Assembly: GCF_000010525.1 (NCBI RefSeq)
Contig: NC_009937.1
Location: 616,001-680,000, forward strand
Reading direction: 5' to 3'
DNA from: Azorhizobium caulinodans ORS 571
GTDB taxonomy: Bacteria > Pseudomonadota > Alphaproteobacteria > Rhizobiales > Xanthobacteraceae
Length of the DNA stretch: 64,000 bases
The position numbers were made by a program, and so were the translations under genes. The notes under the pieces were generated by a model, which searched no databases, had not been told where the DNA came from, and saw nothing but the letters and a program-made list of their open reading frames with translations. Positions 8,756-19,028 of the stretch are shown here, in pieces. How positions within the stretch are numbered: position 1 is the stretch's first letter; each line of letters starts with the position of its first letter.

Positions 8756-9850
8756 ATGGCTGAGACCGGCTCTGAAAAAATCCCCGTGACTGTGCTCACC
8801 GGCTATCTGGGGGCGGGCAAGACCACCTTGCTCAACCGCATCCTCTCCGAGCCCCACGGGAAGAAGTACGCCGTCATCGTCAACGAGTTCGGCGAGATCG
8901 GCATCGACAACGACCTCGTGGTGGGCGCCGACGAGGAAGTGTTCGAGATGAACAACGGCTGCATCTGCTGCACCGTGCGCGGCGACCTCATCCGCATCAT
9001 CGACGGCCTGCTGCGTCGCAAGGGCCAGTTCGACGGCATCATCGTCGAGACCACCGGCCTTGCCGATCCCGCCCCGGTGGCCCAGACCTTCTTCGTGGAC
9101 GAGGAAGTGGGCGCGAAGACCAAGCTCGATGCGGTCGTGACCGTTGCCGACGCCAAGTGGCTGAGCGACCGCCTGAAGGACGCGCCCGAGGCGAAGAACC
9201 AGATCGCCTTCGCGGACGTGATCCTGCTCAACAAGACGGATCTCGTGAGTGCCGACGAACTGGCCGAGGTGGAGGGCCGCATCCGCGGCATCAACCCCTA
9301 TGCCCGGCTCTACCGGACGCAGAAGTCGCAGATCGAGATCGAGAAGGTGCTGAACCAGGGCGCCTTCGACCTCGACCGCATCCTGGCGCTGGAGCCCGCC
9401 TTCCTCGAAGAGGGTGAGGACCACGACCATGACCACACCTGCGGCCCGGACTGCGGCCACGACCACCATCATCACGATCATGGCCACCACCATGACCATG
9501 GGCACGACCATCACCATGGTCACAGCCATGGCGGGCTGAAGCACTATCACGACGAGGAGATGCAGTCGGTCTCCTTCTCCACCGACAAGCTGCTGGACCC
9601 GGACAAGTTCTTCCCCTGGGTGCAGAACGTGGTGGCGACCGACGGCGCGAACATCCTGCGCTCCAAGGGTATCCTTGCCTTCAAGGACGATCCGGACCGC
9701 TTCGTCTTCCAGGGCGTGCACATGATCCTCGACGGCGACCATCAGCGCCCGTGGAAGCCGGACGAGCCCCAGGTGAGCCGCATCGTCTTCATTGGCCGCC
9801 ACCTGCCCACCGAGAAGCTGGAAAGCGGCTTTCTCTCCTGCGTGGCGTGA
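8756..9850 (+). CDS. COG0523 metal-handling GTPase (CobW/ZNG1-like) with His-rich loop
   Basis: 364-residue G3E GTPase. Walker A is [11 protein letters not shown], the metal-binding CxCC motif is GCICCTVR, Walker B lies near VETTGLADP, and the specificity motif is NKTDLV. A tract with about 19 histidines (near residues 222-260) precedes the CobW C-terminal domain. Such proteins deliver zinc to target enzymes or act in zinc scarcity. The position just after znuCBA supports zinc rather than cobalt. An AGGAG box is upstream of the ATG. It could be co-transcribed with the transporter. Confidence 0.88.
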   Translation: MAETGSEKIPVTVLTGYLGAGKTTLLNRILSEPHGKKYAVIVNEFGEIGIDNDLVVGADEEVFEMNNGCICCTVRGDLIRIIDGLLRRKGQFDGIIVETTGLADPAPVAQTFFVDEEVGAKTKLDAVVTVADAKWLSDRLKDAPEAKNQIAFADVILLNKTDLVSADELAEVEGRIRGINPYARLYRTQKSQIEIEKVLNQGAFDLDRILALEPAFLEEGEDHDHDHTCGPDCGHDHHHHDHGHHHDHGHDHHHGHSHGGLKHYHDEEMQSVSFSTDKLLDPDKFFPWVQNVVATDGANILRSKGILAFKDDPDRFVFQGVHMILDGDHQRPWKPDEPQVSRIVFIGRHLPTEKLESGFLSCVA

Positions 9851-9873
9851 GATCAGGTCATTCCGAAATGCAG

Positions 9874-9903
9874 AAGGCCGGCGCGACGCGCCGGCCTTTT
9901 TTG
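9874..9903. terminator. Bidirectional Rho-independent terminator
   Basis: AAGGCCGGCGCG, A, CGCGCCGGCCTT followed by a T-run on the plus strand. Because the stem begins with A residues, it also reads as a terminator on the minus strand. It sits between the convergent COG0523 and antiporter genes. Confidence 0.85.
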
Positions 9904-9922
9904 TTCGGCAGCTTTTCCGCCC

Positions 9923-11350
9923 TCAGATGAAATAGAGCCAGGTCAGCAGGGCGAAGCAGGGCAGCAGGAAGATGATTGACCAGGCCATGTAGCCGAAGAA
10001 GCTCGGCATCTTCACGCCGCGGTGGCGGGCGATGGAGAGCACCATGAAGTTCGGCGCATTGCCGATATAGGTCATGGCGCCCATGAACACCGCGCCCGCC
10101 GAGATGGCTTCCAGGGTCACCGCCATCGGCCCCATGAGCTGGTGGGCATCGCCTCCGGCGAGGTTGAAGAAGACGAGATAGGTGGGCGCATTGTCGAGGA
10201 AGGACGACAGGATGCCGGTGAGCCAGAAATAGGCGACGTTGACGGGCTTGCCGTCCGGGGTGGTCACCAGATCGACGAGCGGCGCGAAGGCGCCGTTGGT
10301 GCCCGCCTTCAGGATGGCGATCACCGGAATGATGGTGAGGAAGATGGCGGCGAACAGCTTGCCCACCTCGAGGATCGGCTCCCAGTCGAAGCCGTTGCGC
10401 TCGCGCACCAGCTTGGGCGTGATGCCGAGCGAGACCAGTGCCACCAGCACGAGAAGCACGTCGCGCACGATCCACTGGAGTTCCACGCGGGTGCCGTAGA
10501 CGTCGAAGACGATGCCGGGCTTCCACAAAGCGCTGAGCAGGATGGCACCGATGATGGCGATGAGCAGCGGCACGTTCTGGAGGCCGCGCAGCTCGATGCG
10601 GCCGCCGCCTTCTTCCACCGGCGCGGCGGTCTTGTCCTCGCGGGCGTGGAGGAGGCTCTCCATGATGAAATAGACCACCAGCAGGATGCCGGCGACCACC
10701 GCCGTGTCGTGGAAAAGATGCGTGGTGGTCCAGAAGAAGCTCACGCCCTTCAGGAAGCCGAGGAAGAGCGGGGGATCGCCCAGCGGCGTCAGCGAGCCGC
10801 CGATGTTCGACACCAGGAAGATGAAGAAGACCACCGTGTGCACGTTGTGCTTGCGCCCCTCATTGGCGCGCAGCAGCGGGCGGATGAGCACCATGGAGGC
10901 GCCGGTGGTGCCGATGAGGCTGGCGAGCACTGTGCCGAGCGCGAGGATCGCGGTGTTGGTGACCGGTCCACCCTTGATGCGCCCGGCCACCAGAATGCCG
11001 CCCGAGACGGTGAACAGGGCGGCCAGCAGCACGATGAAGGGGATGTATTCCAGCAGCGCCGCATGGACCACCTCGTGGGTGGTGACGTTGGGGCCATAGA
11101 CGAGGGTGAAGGGCACCACGAAGGCGAGGCCCCAGAACAGGGCGACCTTGCCGTAATGATGGTGCCAGAAATGGCTCGCCAGCAGCGGAAACAAAGCGAT
11201 GGAGAGCAGCATGCCGGCGAACGGCACGCCCCAGAGCGGGGAAAGGCCGACGCCGCTGAAGCCCGCATCGCCGGCCGCATGGGCCGCGGACATCGGGACC
11301 AGGAGCGCGGGAATGAGCGCCAGCGGGGTCCAACGTCCGATTACAGCCAT
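9923..11350 (-). CDS. Putative Na+/H+ antiporter or citrate-type transporter (NhaD/CitMHS-like)
   Basis: 475-residue ion-transporter-superfamily protein. A signal-like first helix (residues 1-25) ends in AHA, followed by about 12 hydrophobic helices. The signature NIGGSLTPLGDPPLFLGFLKG is characteristic of the NhaD-like/CitMHS_2 group. A second half-site, FLDNAPTYLVFFNLAGG, matches the inverted-repeat architecture of the superfamily. The ORF could extend far upstream, but the ATG at 11350 gives the proper membrane start. The transported ion or anion is not certain. Confidence 0.8.
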   Translation of the reverse strand: MAVIGRWTPLALIPALLVPMSAAHAAGDAGFSGVGLSPLWGVPFAGMLLSIALFPLLASHFWHHHYGKVALFWGLAFVVPFTLVYGPNVTTHEVVHAALLEYIPFIVLLAALFTVSGGILVAGRIKGGPVTNTAILALGTVLASLIGTTGASMVLIRPLLRANEGRKHNVHTVVFFIFLVSNIGGSLTPLGDPPLFLGFLKGVSFFWTTTHLFHDTAVVAGILLVVYFIMESLLHAREDKTAAPVEEGGGRIELRGLQNVPLLIAIIGAILLSALWKPGIVFDVYGTRVELQWIVRDVLLVLVALVSLGITPKLVRERNGFDWEPILEVGKLFAAIFLTIIPVIAILKAGTNGAFAPLVDLVTTPDGKPVNVAYFWLTGILSSFLDNAPTYLVFFNLAGGDAHQLMGPMAVTLEAISAGAVFMGAMTYIGNAPNFMVLSIARHRGVKMPSFFGYMAWSIIFLLPCFALLTWLYFI

Positions 11351-11624
11351 GCCGCACCTCGTTCTGTGTGAGCCGGTCAGCGGGGCGGCGCGCTGCCGTC
11401 CCGTCCCATCCCGCGTGTAGATGGATGGTTCATAGCGTTGATGGACGATGCCTTCCGGCGATGCAAGCAGGGCAGGGCTCAAGATGCTGCACCTGCGCCC
11501 CGGCGGAAGCCATGCACAGGGCGCCACCCTGCCACGGCGAAGGTCACGGCGGGGGAGCGGACGGTTGACCCGTGCGCCGCTTTCTGCCCTAGTCCGCGCT
11601 CGTTTGAGATCAGCATTCCCGGAC

Positions 11625-14249
11625 ATGAGCACAGATCGTTATAACGCGCGCGACGCGGAACCCCGTTGGCAGGCCATCTGGAACGAGCGCGGCATCTTCC
11701 GCACCCGCAACGACGATCCGCGCCCGAAATTCTTCGTCATGGAGATGTTCCCCTATCCGTCGGGGCGCATCCACATCGGCCATGGCCGCAACTATGTGAT
11801 GGGCGACGTGCTCGCGCGCTACAAGCGCATGCAGGGCTTCAACGTGCTCCATCCCATGGGCTGGGATTCGTTCGGCCTGCCGGCGGAGAATGCCGCCATC
11901 GAGCGCGGCATCCATCCCAAGAGCTGGACCTACGAGAACATCGCCTCGATGAAGGAGCAGCTCCAGCTGCTCGGTCTCTCGCTCGACTGGAATCGCGAGG
12001 TCGCCACCTGCGACCCCTCCTATTATGCCGAGCAGCAGCGCCTGTTCCTCGACCTGTTCGAGAATGACCTCGCCTACCGCAAGGAGAGCGAGGTCAACTG
12101 GGATCCGGTGGACAACACCGTGCTCGCCAACGAGCAGGTGATCGACGGGCGCGGCTGGCGCTCGGGCGCGGTGGTGGAGCGGCGCAAGCTGAACCAGTGG
12201 TTCTTCCGCATCACCGCCTTCGCGCAGGAACTGCTGGACGCCATCGACACGCTCGACCGCTGGCCGGACAAGGTGCGCCTCATGCAGCGCAACTGGATCG
12301 GCCGGTCCGAGGGCCTCGAAGTCCTGTTCGAACTCTCCAAGGGCTCGGTGGCGGCGGCCGGAACGTCGGCGGTGAAGGTCTATACGACCCGCCCGGACAC
12401 CCTGTTCGGCGCCTCCTTCCTCGCGCTCTCGCCTGACCATCCGCTGACCCAGCATCTCGCTGCCACTCGGCCGGACCTCGCCGCCTTCGTCGCCGACTGC
12501 AAGACCGGCGGCACCTCGGCCGAGGCCATCGAGACGCAGGAGAAGAAGGGCTTCGACACGGGGCTCACGGTGGTCCATCCGCTGGACGCGGCCCGCACCG
12601 TGCCGGTCTATGTGGCCAACTTCGTGCTCATGGACTACGGCACCGGCGCCATCTTCGGCTGCCCGGCTCACGACCAGCGCGACCTCGACTTTGCCCGCAA
12701 GTACGGCCTCACGGTAACCCCGGTGGTGCTGCCGCCGGGTGCCGATCCTGCCGTCTTCGCGGTGGGCAGCGAGGCCTATGACGGCGAGGGCACGCTTTAC
12801 AATTCGCAGTTCCTCGACGGCCTTTCCATTGCGGACGCCAAGGAGCAGGTGGCCCGGCGTCTGGAGCGCTTCCGGGTGGGCGAGCAGCCGCAGGGCACGC
12901 GCAAGGTGAACTTCCGCCTGCGCGACTGGGGCATCTCGCGCCAGCGCTACTGGGGCTGTCCGATCCCGATCATCCATTGCGACAGCTGCGGCCCGGTGGC
13001 GGTGCCCCGCGAACAGCTGCCCGTGGAACTGCCCGACGACGTGACCTTCGACCGGCCCGGCAATCCGCTGGACCGCGCCAAGGCGTGGCGCGATGTGCCG
13101 TGCCCCAAGTGCGGCGCCCCGGCCCGGCGCGAGACGGACACCATGGACACCTTCGTGGATTCGTCCTGGTACTTCCTGCGCTACGCCAGCGACAATCCCG
13201 ACAAGCCCCTGGACAAGGATGCCGTGCGCCACTGGCTGCCGGTGGACCAGTATATCGGCGGCATCGAACACGCGATCCTGCACCTGCTCTATTCGCGCTT
13301 CTTCACGCGGGCGCTGAAGGCCTGCGGCCGTGTGGACGTGGCCGAGCCCTTCGCCGGCCTGTTCACGCAGGGCATGATCGTCCACGAGACCTATAAGGAT
13401 AAGGACGGCCGCTGGTTGTTCCCGGAGGAGGTGAAGCTCCTCGGCGACGGCAAGGCAGAGAAACTGGACGACGGCTCGCCCGTGACCGTCGGCCCGCCGG
13501 AGAAGATGTCCAAGTCCAAGAAGAATGTGGTGCCGCCGGAAGTGGTGGTGGACACCTATGGCGTGGACGCCGGCCGCTGGTTCATGCTCTCCGATACCCC
13601 GCCCGAGCGTGACAGCGAGTGGACGCAGTCGGGCATCGAGGGCGCGTGGCGCTTCGTGCAGCGCGTCTGGCGTCAGGTGCAGGAGGCCATCGAGCTGGGC
13701 GCGCCGAAGGGCGCGGACAAGCCCGCGAGCTTCGATGCCGCCGCGACCGCGCTGCGCCGTGCCGCCCATGGCCTTGCCCATCAGGTGGCCGATGACGTGG
13801 AGCGGTTGCGCTTCAACGTGGCGGTGGCCCATGTGCACGAGTTCGCCAATGCCTTCGGACAGGCCATCGCGAGCGCCCGCACCGCCAGCCCCGTGCCGGC
13901 GGACCTCGCCTTCGCCCTGCGCGAGGCGGCGGAGATCGTGACGCGGGTGGTCGGCCCGATGGTGCCGCATCTGGCGGAAGAGTGCTGGGCCGCGCTCGGC
14001 TATGACACCCTGCTCGCCGAGGCGGCGTGGCCCAAGGCGGAGCCGGAGCTGCTGGTGGAGAACACCATCACGCTGCCGATCCAGATCAACGGCAAGAAGC
14101 GCGACGACATCACCGTGCCGCGCGACGCGACCGCCGCCGAGGTGGAAGCTGCTGTTCTCGAAATGGAAAGCGTGCGCCGGGCCCTCGACGGCAAGGCGCC
14201 CAAGCGTATCATCGTCGTGCCACAGAGGATCGTGAATGTCGTCGCCTGA
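11625..14249 (+). CDS. leuS: Leucyl-tRNA synthetase
   Basis: 874-residue class Ia synthetase charging tRNA-Leu. The HIGH motif is HIGHGRN (near residue 49) and the KMSKS motif is KMSKSKKN (near 629). The editing domain threonine-rich stretch [12 protein letters not shown] and the [18 protein letters not shown] segment are present. Length is as expected. The ORF extends 59 codons upstream, but [19 protein letters not shown] is the family N-terminus. Its last 14 bases overlap lptE. Confidence 0.97.
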   Translation: MSTDRYNARDAEPRWQAIWNERGIFRTRNDDPRPKFFVMEMFPYPSGRIHIGHGRNYVMGDVLARYKRMQGFNVLHPMGWDSFGLPAENAAIERGIHPKSWTYENIASMKEQLQLLGLSLDWNREVATCDPSYYAEQQRLFLDLFENDLAYRKESEVNWDPVDNTVLANEQVIDGRGWRSGAVVERRKLNQWFFRITAFAQELLDAIDTLDRWPDKVRLMQRNWIGRSEGLEVLFELSKGSVAAAGTSAVKVYTTRPDTLFGASFLALSPDHPLTQHLAATRPDLAAFVADCKTGGTSAEAIETQEKKGFDTGLTVVHPLDAARTVPVYVANFVLMDYGTGAIFGCPAHDQRDLDFARKYGLTVTPVVLPPGADPAVFAVGSEAYDGEGTLYNSQFLDGLSIADAKEQVARRLERFRVGEQPQGTRKVNFRLRDWGISRQRYWGCPIPIIHCDSCGPVAVPREQLPVELPDDVTFDRPGNPLDRAKAWRDVPCPKCGAPARRETDTMDTFVDSSWYFLRYASDNPDKPLDKDAVRHWLPVDQYIGGIEHAILHLLYSRFFTRALKACGRVDVAEPFAGLFTQGMIVHETYKDKDGRWLFPEEVKLLGDGKAEKLDDGSPVTVGPPEKMSKSKKNVVPPEVVVDTYGVDAGRWFMLSDTPPERDSEWTQSGIEGAWRFVQRVWRQVQEAIELGAPKGADKPASFDAAATALRRAAHGLAHQVADDVERLRFNVAVAHVHEFANAFGQAIASARTASPVPADLAFALREAAEIVTRVVGPMVPHLAEECWAALGYDTLLAEAAWPKAEPELLVENTITLPIQINGKKRDDITVPRDATAAEVEAAVLEMESVRRALDGKAPKRIIVVPQRIVNVVA

Positions 14250-14838
14250 CGCCCCCATCCCCGCCCGACGGACCCTCCTGCGCCTCGCCCTCGCGGGCGG
14301 TGCGACGCTCGCGCTCGCGGGCTGCTTCCAGCCCATGTATGCGGAGAAGACGGTCACGCCCGCCGGCCAGCCGCTGGTCGAGATGATGCGTCAGGTCGAG
14401 ATCGTGAAGATCGAAGGCAAGCTCGGCAACGACCTGCGCAACGATCTCATCTTCGAGCTCACCGGCGGGGCGGGAAACCCGGTCGGCGCGCCCTACAAGA
14501 TGTTCATCACGGTGGTCACCAATTCGGCGTCTTCCATCGTCGATACGACGTCTGGCCTGCCGCAGAACCGCATCATCCATGTCACCGCCAACTGGCGCGT
14601 GGTGCGGGCCGGCGAGGAGACCAAGCCTCCGGTCCTGCAGGGCAAGTCCTCCGGCAGCGCCTCCATCGACGTGAGCGAGCAGCGCTTCGCCAACTGGCGT
14701 GCCACCCGCGACGCCGAGAGCCGCGCCGCCCGCATGGTGGTGGAGCAGATCCGCGCGCAGCTCGCCGCCTACTTCATCAACCCGCCGGCGCCCCCGGCGG
14801 CCCCCGCCGCGCCGGCGGCAAAGCCCCCGGGCACCTGA
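14236..14838 (+). CDS. lptE: LPS-assembly lipoprotein LptE-like
   Basis: 200 residues with a lipoprotein signal: [20 protein letters not shown], where the Cys near residue 31 is the lipidation site. FQPMYAEK follows, a typical opening of alphaproteobacterial LptE. The C-terminus is Pro/Ala-rich. LptE plugs and assists LptD in the outer membrane for LPS export. The leuS-lptE-holA order is conserved in alphaproteobacteria and supports the call more than residue-level similarity does. Confidence 0.85.
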   Translation: MSSPDAPIPARRTLLRLALAGGATLALAGCFQPMYAEKTVTPAGQPLVEMMRQVEIVKIEGKLGNDLRNDLIFELTGGAGNPVGAPYKMFITVVTNSASSIVDTTSGLPQNRIIHVTANWRVVRAGEETKPPVLQGKSSGSASIDVSEQRFANWRATRDAESRAARMVVEQIRAQLAAYFINPPAPPAAPAAPAAKPPGT

Positions 14839-14842
14839 GCCC

Positions 14843-15856
14843 ATGGTCGCGGTCCGCGCCGGCGATGCCGATACGGCGCTGGCGCGGCGCGATCCGCGCC
14901 ACGCCGTCGTCCTGATCTTCGGCCCCGACATGGGCCTCGTGCGCGAGCGCGCAGCGGGGCTGGTGAAGCGCGTGGTGCCCGATGTGGCCGACCCCTTCGC
15001 CGTGGTGCGGCTGGAAGGGGATGAGCTTTCGGGCGATCCTCAGCGGCTCATCGACGAGACGCAGACCGTCGGCCTGTTCGGCGGCGAACGCGTGGTCTGG
15101 GTGCGGGCGGGCTCGCGAAACTTCGTGCCGGCGCTGGAGCCGGTGCTGGAGGTGGGCGGCTCGACGCTGGTGGTGGTGGAGGCAGGCGACCTCAAGAAGG
15201 GCGCGCCCCTGCGCACCCTGTGCGAGGCCTCCCCCAAGGCCCTTGCCATTCCCTGTTATGCGGACGGCGACCGCGATCTCGGCAAGCTGGTGGACACCAT
15301 GCTCTCAGAGGCGGGCCTTGCCATCGACCGCGACGCCAAGGAACTCCTCGTTTCCCTCATCGGCGGCGACCGCCTCGCCTCGCGCGGCGAGATCGCCAAG
15401 CTCGCGCTCTATGCGCAGGGGCAGGGGCGGGTGACGCTTGAGGATGTGCGCGTCATCGTCGGCGATGCGTCCGCGCTGGCGCTGGATGATGTGGTGGATT
15501 CCACCCTCGCCGGTCAGGCGGTGGAGGCGACCGCCGCGCTTGCCAAGGCCTGGGGCGCGGCGACCCGCCCCGACGCGGTGCTCGGTGCGCTGCTGCGGGC
15601 GCTCTCTTCGTTGCACCAGATGGCCCTTCAGGTACAGGCCGGCACGCCGGCGGACCGGGTCATCGATCAGGCGCGGCCCATGGTGCATTTCTCCCGCAAG
15701 CCCAAGCTGGAGCGGGCGCTGCGCAGCCTCAATGCCGAGCGGTGCCTCCGGGCCATCCTGCTTGTGGACGAGGCGGTGCTGGCCGCCCGCCGCAACGCCG
15801 GCATGGCGCAGGCCATCACCGAGCGTGTGGTGCTTCAACTCTCCGCCCGGCGGTAA
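14843..15856 (+). CDS. holA: DNA polymerase III delta subunit
   Basis: 337-residue AAA+-like clamp-loader subunit that opens the beta clamp. It shows the N-terminal VVLIFGPDMGLVRERAAGLVKRV segment (no functional Walker A, as expected for delta), TVGLFGGERVVWVR, the ASRGEIAKLALYA helix and a C-terminal collar domain ending in TERVVLQLSA. It begins four bases after the lptE stop in the leuS-lptE-holA block. Confidence 0.9.
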   Translation: MVAVRAGDADTALARRDPRHAVVLIFGPDMGLVRERAAGLVKRVVPDVADPFAVVRLEGDELSGDPQRLIDETQTVGLFGGERVVWVRAGSRNFVPALEPVLEVGGSTLVVVEAGDLKKGAPLRTLCEASPKALAIPCYADGDRDLGKLVDTMLSEAGLAIDRDAKELLVSLIGGDRLASRGEIAKLALYAQGQGRVTLEDVRVIVGDASALALDDVVDSTLAGQAVEATAALAKAWGAATRPDAVLGALLRALSSLHQMALQVQAGTPADRVIDQARPMVHFSRKPKLERALRSLNAERCLRAILLVDEAVLAARRNAGMAQAITERVVLQLSARR

Positions 15857-15894
15857 TAGGATCACGCCGTCTCCAGCCGAAGGACGAGACGGTG

Positions 15895-16344
15895 ATGGAC
15901 TGGATATTGCCCAAGCGCCTCGACAACAGCTTCCCCGGCCATCCGGCGGTGGTCTGGATCTTCGTCGCGCTCACGCTGGTCACGCTCGGCCGCAGCCTCT
16001 TCCACATGTTCGCGCCCGATGGCGGCGCCCAGTCGGTGGCGCACATTCCTCTCTCCACCTATCCGGCGGCGGCTTCCAGCACGATCATCTTCGTCTTCGC
16101 CTTGTGGGGACTGTCGCAGTTGCTGATGGGGCTCATCTATGTGGTGGCGCTGATCCGATATCGCGGTCTCATTCCGCTCCTGCTGCTGCTCATGGCGGCG
16201 GAATATGCAGGTCGCATGCTGATCGCCACCTATCGGGTGCTGGAAACGACCGCGACCCCACCGGGCGCCGTCGCCGACCACCTGACGCTGCCGCTCGCCC
16301 TCATCCTTCTGGCCTTCTGCCACCCGCGCTTTCGCAAGGGGTAA
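15895..16344 (+). CDS. Small integral membrane protein, function unknown
   Basis: 149 residues with four predicted transmembrane helices (about 20-36, 58-85, 90-108 and 125-143) and a short cytoplasmic C-terminus (HPRFRKG). The start is ATG at 15895; a GTG one codon earlier is possible. It follows holA by 38 bp, with AAGGACGAGACGG upstream. No catalytic motif is seen and I do not recognise the family. It converges on ampG. Confidence 0.7.
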   Translation: MDWILPKRLDNSFPGHPAVVWIFVALTLVTLGRSLFHMFAPDGGAQSVAHIPLSTYPAAASSTIIFVFALWGLSQLLMGLIYVVALIRYRGLIPLLLLLMAAEYAGRMLIATYRVLETTATPPGAVADHLTLPLALILLAFCHPRFRKG

Positions 16345-16347
16345 GGC

Positions 16348-17727
16348 TCACCCCTTTGCCCCAAGCTCCCGGAAGTGGCCGCGCGCCTGAAGCCAGCCGA
16401 GCAGGGCGAGACCCGGCAGGCCGGCGATGACCGTGACGACGAAGAACCACGCCCAGCCGGTCACGTCATAGATATAGCCGCCGCCCGAGGCGAGGACGGT
16501 GCGGCCGACGGCGGTGAGCGCGGTCAGCAGGGCATATTGGGTGGCCGTGTGTGCGCGAGCGCCGCACAGGGACGAGAGATAGGCGACGAAGATCACCGTG
16601 CCGATGGCGCCGGTGAAGTTCTCGACGATCATCGCGAAGGTGAGGAAGCCCACGTCGGGCCCGATCATCGCCTGAACGGAGAAGGCGAGGTTGGAGGCCA
16701 TCTGGAGCACGCCGCCGATCCAGAGGCACGTGACCAGCGAGCGCCCCCGCGCCAGCATGCCGCCGGCAAAGCCGCCCGCCAGGGCCGCGAGGAGGCCGAC
16801 GCCCTTCACGATGGCGGCGTAGGTCGCCTTGTCGAAGCCGATGGAGATGACGAAGGACGCGGTGAGCCCGCCCGCCAGCGCATCGGAGAATTTGTAGAGG
16901 GTGACGAAGGCGAGGATGGCGAAGGCGTGGCTCCGGGTCAGGAACTCGGAGAAGGCGCCGAAGGCGGTGGTGAAGACCCGCTTCAGGGCGCCGAGCGCCC
17001 CGCCCTCATGGGCGACCCGCGGTGCGCCGTCCGGCTCGCGGGCGATGAGGGTCGCGAAGATGCCGAGCGCCATGCAGGCGGCAGCGACGCCATAGCCCCA
17101 GGCCCACACCTGCGCGTGCGGCAGGCCCTTGAACTCGAACCACGCCACGAGGGCAATGATGCCGGCGCCGGACACCAGCATGCCGATGCGATAGGCTGCC
17201 ACATAGCCGGCCATGCCGGCCGCCTGCTCGGAGGTGTCGAGCTTCTCCACGCGATAGGCATCCACCACGATGTCCTGTGTGGCGGAGAGGAAGGCCACCA
17301 GCACCGCTCCGACGATGAGCCCGAAGGGCGCCGCCATGCGGGTGCCGTCGGCGGAAGGGGCAAAGCCGAGATCCTGAAAGCCCAGATAGAGAATGGCGGC
17401 GGCGAGCAGCAGCTGCGTGGCCAGCAGCCAGCCGCGCCGCCGGCCGAGCCAGCGGGAGAGCAGCGGCACGTCGAGGGCATCCACCAGTGGCGCCCAGAGG
17501 AACTTCAGCGTGTAGGGCAGGCCGACCAGATGGAAGAGGCCGATGGTGGCGATGTCCACCTTGCGCTCGGTCATCCAGACCGCGAGCGTGGTGCCGGTGA
17601 GCGCCAGCGGCAGGCCCGAGGAGAAGCCGAGCAGGATCACCACCAGCACGCTCGGGCGCAGATAGACCTTCACGGCATCGAGCATCGACGCGGGGGCGCC
17701 CGGGGCTTCGAGGGTGTTCTCGCTCAT
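16348..17727 (-). CDS. ampG: AmpG-like major facilitator permease
   Basis: 459-residue MFS protein with 12-14 hydrophobic segments. The early LLGFSSGLPLALTGTTLAVWM, GLPYTLKFLWAPLVD and ATQDIVVDAYRVE motifs define the AmpG group, which imports GlcNAc-anhydroMurNAc muropeptides for cell-wall recycling. An upstream in-frame ATG would add eleven residues; the ATG at 17727 has GGAACAGGA before it. The stop is three bases from the preceding convergent gene. No beta-lactamase gene is adjacent. Confidence 0.85.
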   Translation of the reverse strand: MSENTLEAPGAPASMLDAVKVYLRPSVLVVILLGFSSGLPLALTGTTLAVWMTERKVDIATIGLFHLVGLPYTLKFLWAPLVDALDVPLLSRWLGRRRGWLLATQLLLAAAILYLGFQDLGFAPSADGTRMAAPFGLIVGAVLVAFLSATQDIVVDAYRVEKLDTSEQAAGMAGYVAAYRIGMLVSGAGIIALVAWFEFKGLPHAQVWAWGYGVAAACMALGIFATLIAREPDGAPRVAHEGGALGALKRVFTTAFGAFSEFLTRSHAFAILAFVTLYKFSDALAGGLTASFVISIGFDKATYAAIVKGVGLLAALAGGFAGGMLARGRSLVTCLWIGGVLQMASNLAFSVQAMIGPDVGFLTFAMIVENFTGAIGTVIFVAYLSSLCGARAHTATQYALLTALTAVGRTVLASGGGYIYDVTGWAWFFVVTVIAGLPGLALLGWLQARGHFRELGAKG

Positions 17728-17884
17728 GTCCTGTTCCGTGGGCGGCGGGCGGCTCGACACTGGCGCCGGGGAGGCTGCGCCGGGCCGGCCCGCGCGGGAA
17801 AGCCGGCGGCATCATGCCCGCGCGCATGTTAATTTAGAGGTTGAGCCGGCCGCCGTGCTGAAACAATCGGGTGCGACCGGCCGC

Positions 17885-18598
17885 TCACGCCTGATTGGCG
17901 CTCCACAGGCCCGCATCCACCTTGGAAACGGCGATCACCGCCTGGGTGCGGCTTTCCACGCCGAGCTTCTGGAGGATGGCCGACACATGGGCCTTCACGG
18001 TCGCCTCGGAGACGCCGAGCTCATAGGCGATCTGCTTGTTAAGGCGCCCCTCCGCCAGCATCATCAGCACGCGCACCTGCTGCGGCGTCAGCGTGGCGAG
18101 GCGGGAGATGATGGCGTCGGCCTCCCCGTCCTGCGCGGTGGGGGGACCAAGATCCGGGGGCACTGAGGTGCCGCCTGCAAGAACCGTGGCGACAGACTGC
18201 CGCATGCCGGCAATGCCCATGGTCTTCGGAATAAAGCCCGAGGCGCCGAGATCGATGCAGCGGCGGATGACCGCCGGTTCCTCATTGCCGGAGACGACCA
18301 CCACCGGCACGCCGGCATACTGCGCCCTGAGATAGATGAGGCCAGAAAAGCCTCGGGCGCCGGGCATGGTGAGATCGAGCAGGATCAGGTCGAAGTCGTC
18401 TTCGCGTTCCAGCAGCGCATGCAGGTCGTCAAACGTGCCGACCTCCACGATCTCTGCGGACGGAAACTCGCCGGCCACGGCCTCGCGCAGCGCGCCGCGG
18501 AACAGGGGATGATCGTCCGCGATGACCAGCCGGTATCCGGCGTCGGCGTCTCCCAAAAGGCTTCTCCCCCGGCTTCCCCGCCCGCAGTCTTTCCCCAA
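17885..18598 (-). CDS. NarL/LuxR-family two-component response regulator
   Basis: About 237 residues. The receiver domain (YRLVIADDHPLF acidic pocket, phospho-acceptor Asp near residue 75 in LILLDLTMPG, Lys in FIPKTMG) is joined to a LuxR HTH (TPQQVRVLMMLAEGRLNKQIAYELGVSEATVKAHVSAIL). Both candidate starts are TTG. The one at 18598 has GAAGG, and the one at 18556 has GGGGGAG at good spacing. No partner kinase is adjacent, so the signal is unknown. It resembles regulators encoded beside hybrid PAS kinases elsewhere. Confidence 0.88.
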   Translation of the reverse strand: MGKDCGRGSRGRSLLGDADAGYRLVIADDHPLFRGALREAVAGEFPSAEIVEVGTFDDLHALLEREDDFDLILLDLTMPGARGFSGLIYLRAQYAGVPVVVVSGNEEPAVIRRCIDLGASGFIPKTMGIAGMRQSVATVLAGGTSVPPDLGPPTAQDGEADAIISRLATLTPQQVRVLMMLAEGRLNKQIAYELGVSEATVKAHVSAILQKLGVESRTQAVIAVSKVDAGLWSANQA

Positions 18599-19028
18599 AA
18601 GCGGAAACCTTCGAATCGGTCAAGGGATCATCGGCGCGCACCCGCACGCTGACAAGATCGCGGGGCTTGTGTGCCGCTCCACAACTCCGGCGCGCAGCCA
18701 ATCTCTAAAGTTGTATAAAGCTCGCAATGCAAGCTTGAGGAAAGGCTCGTCTCTTAGCCAATGGGCGAAGATTGGCTGATTGCCCTCCGCCTCTGCCGCC
18801 CGTTGAAGCGTTGGACATGGAGCGGGTCGGATGACATCCACCCACGAACCGCCTCCCGGACGGAGAGCGGCCGGATCAGATTGCTCGCAATCCGATCCAT
18901 GGCCGGCTCTCCCGCGTATTCTGGAAGGTTGTCTCCGGGCGGACGTCCCGCCTCGCGTCCGATGTCGGCCTGAGAGACGTTCGCGTTCCGTGGCCGCCTG
19001 GCCGCGGTGTTCCTGAGTGAGGCGATCC
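18599..19028. other. 430-bp intergenic region between response regulator and chemotaxis gene
   Basis: Divergent promoter region. It is less GC-rich than its flanks around 18690-18780. No reading frame with recognisable content was found, and no clear promoter or operator can be defended. Confidence 0.5.

Noticed and set aside
9420..9545. His-codon-rich tandem CACCAT-like runs as a DNA repeat array or CRISPR
   Set aside because: They are in-frame histidine codons of the COG0523 GTPase, with no regular repeat-spacer structure.
11610..14357. 915-codon open frame on the minus strand
   Set aside because: It lies exactly antisense to leuS. High-GC codon bias keeps antisense frames open, and the product is His/Arg/Gly-rich without any domain.
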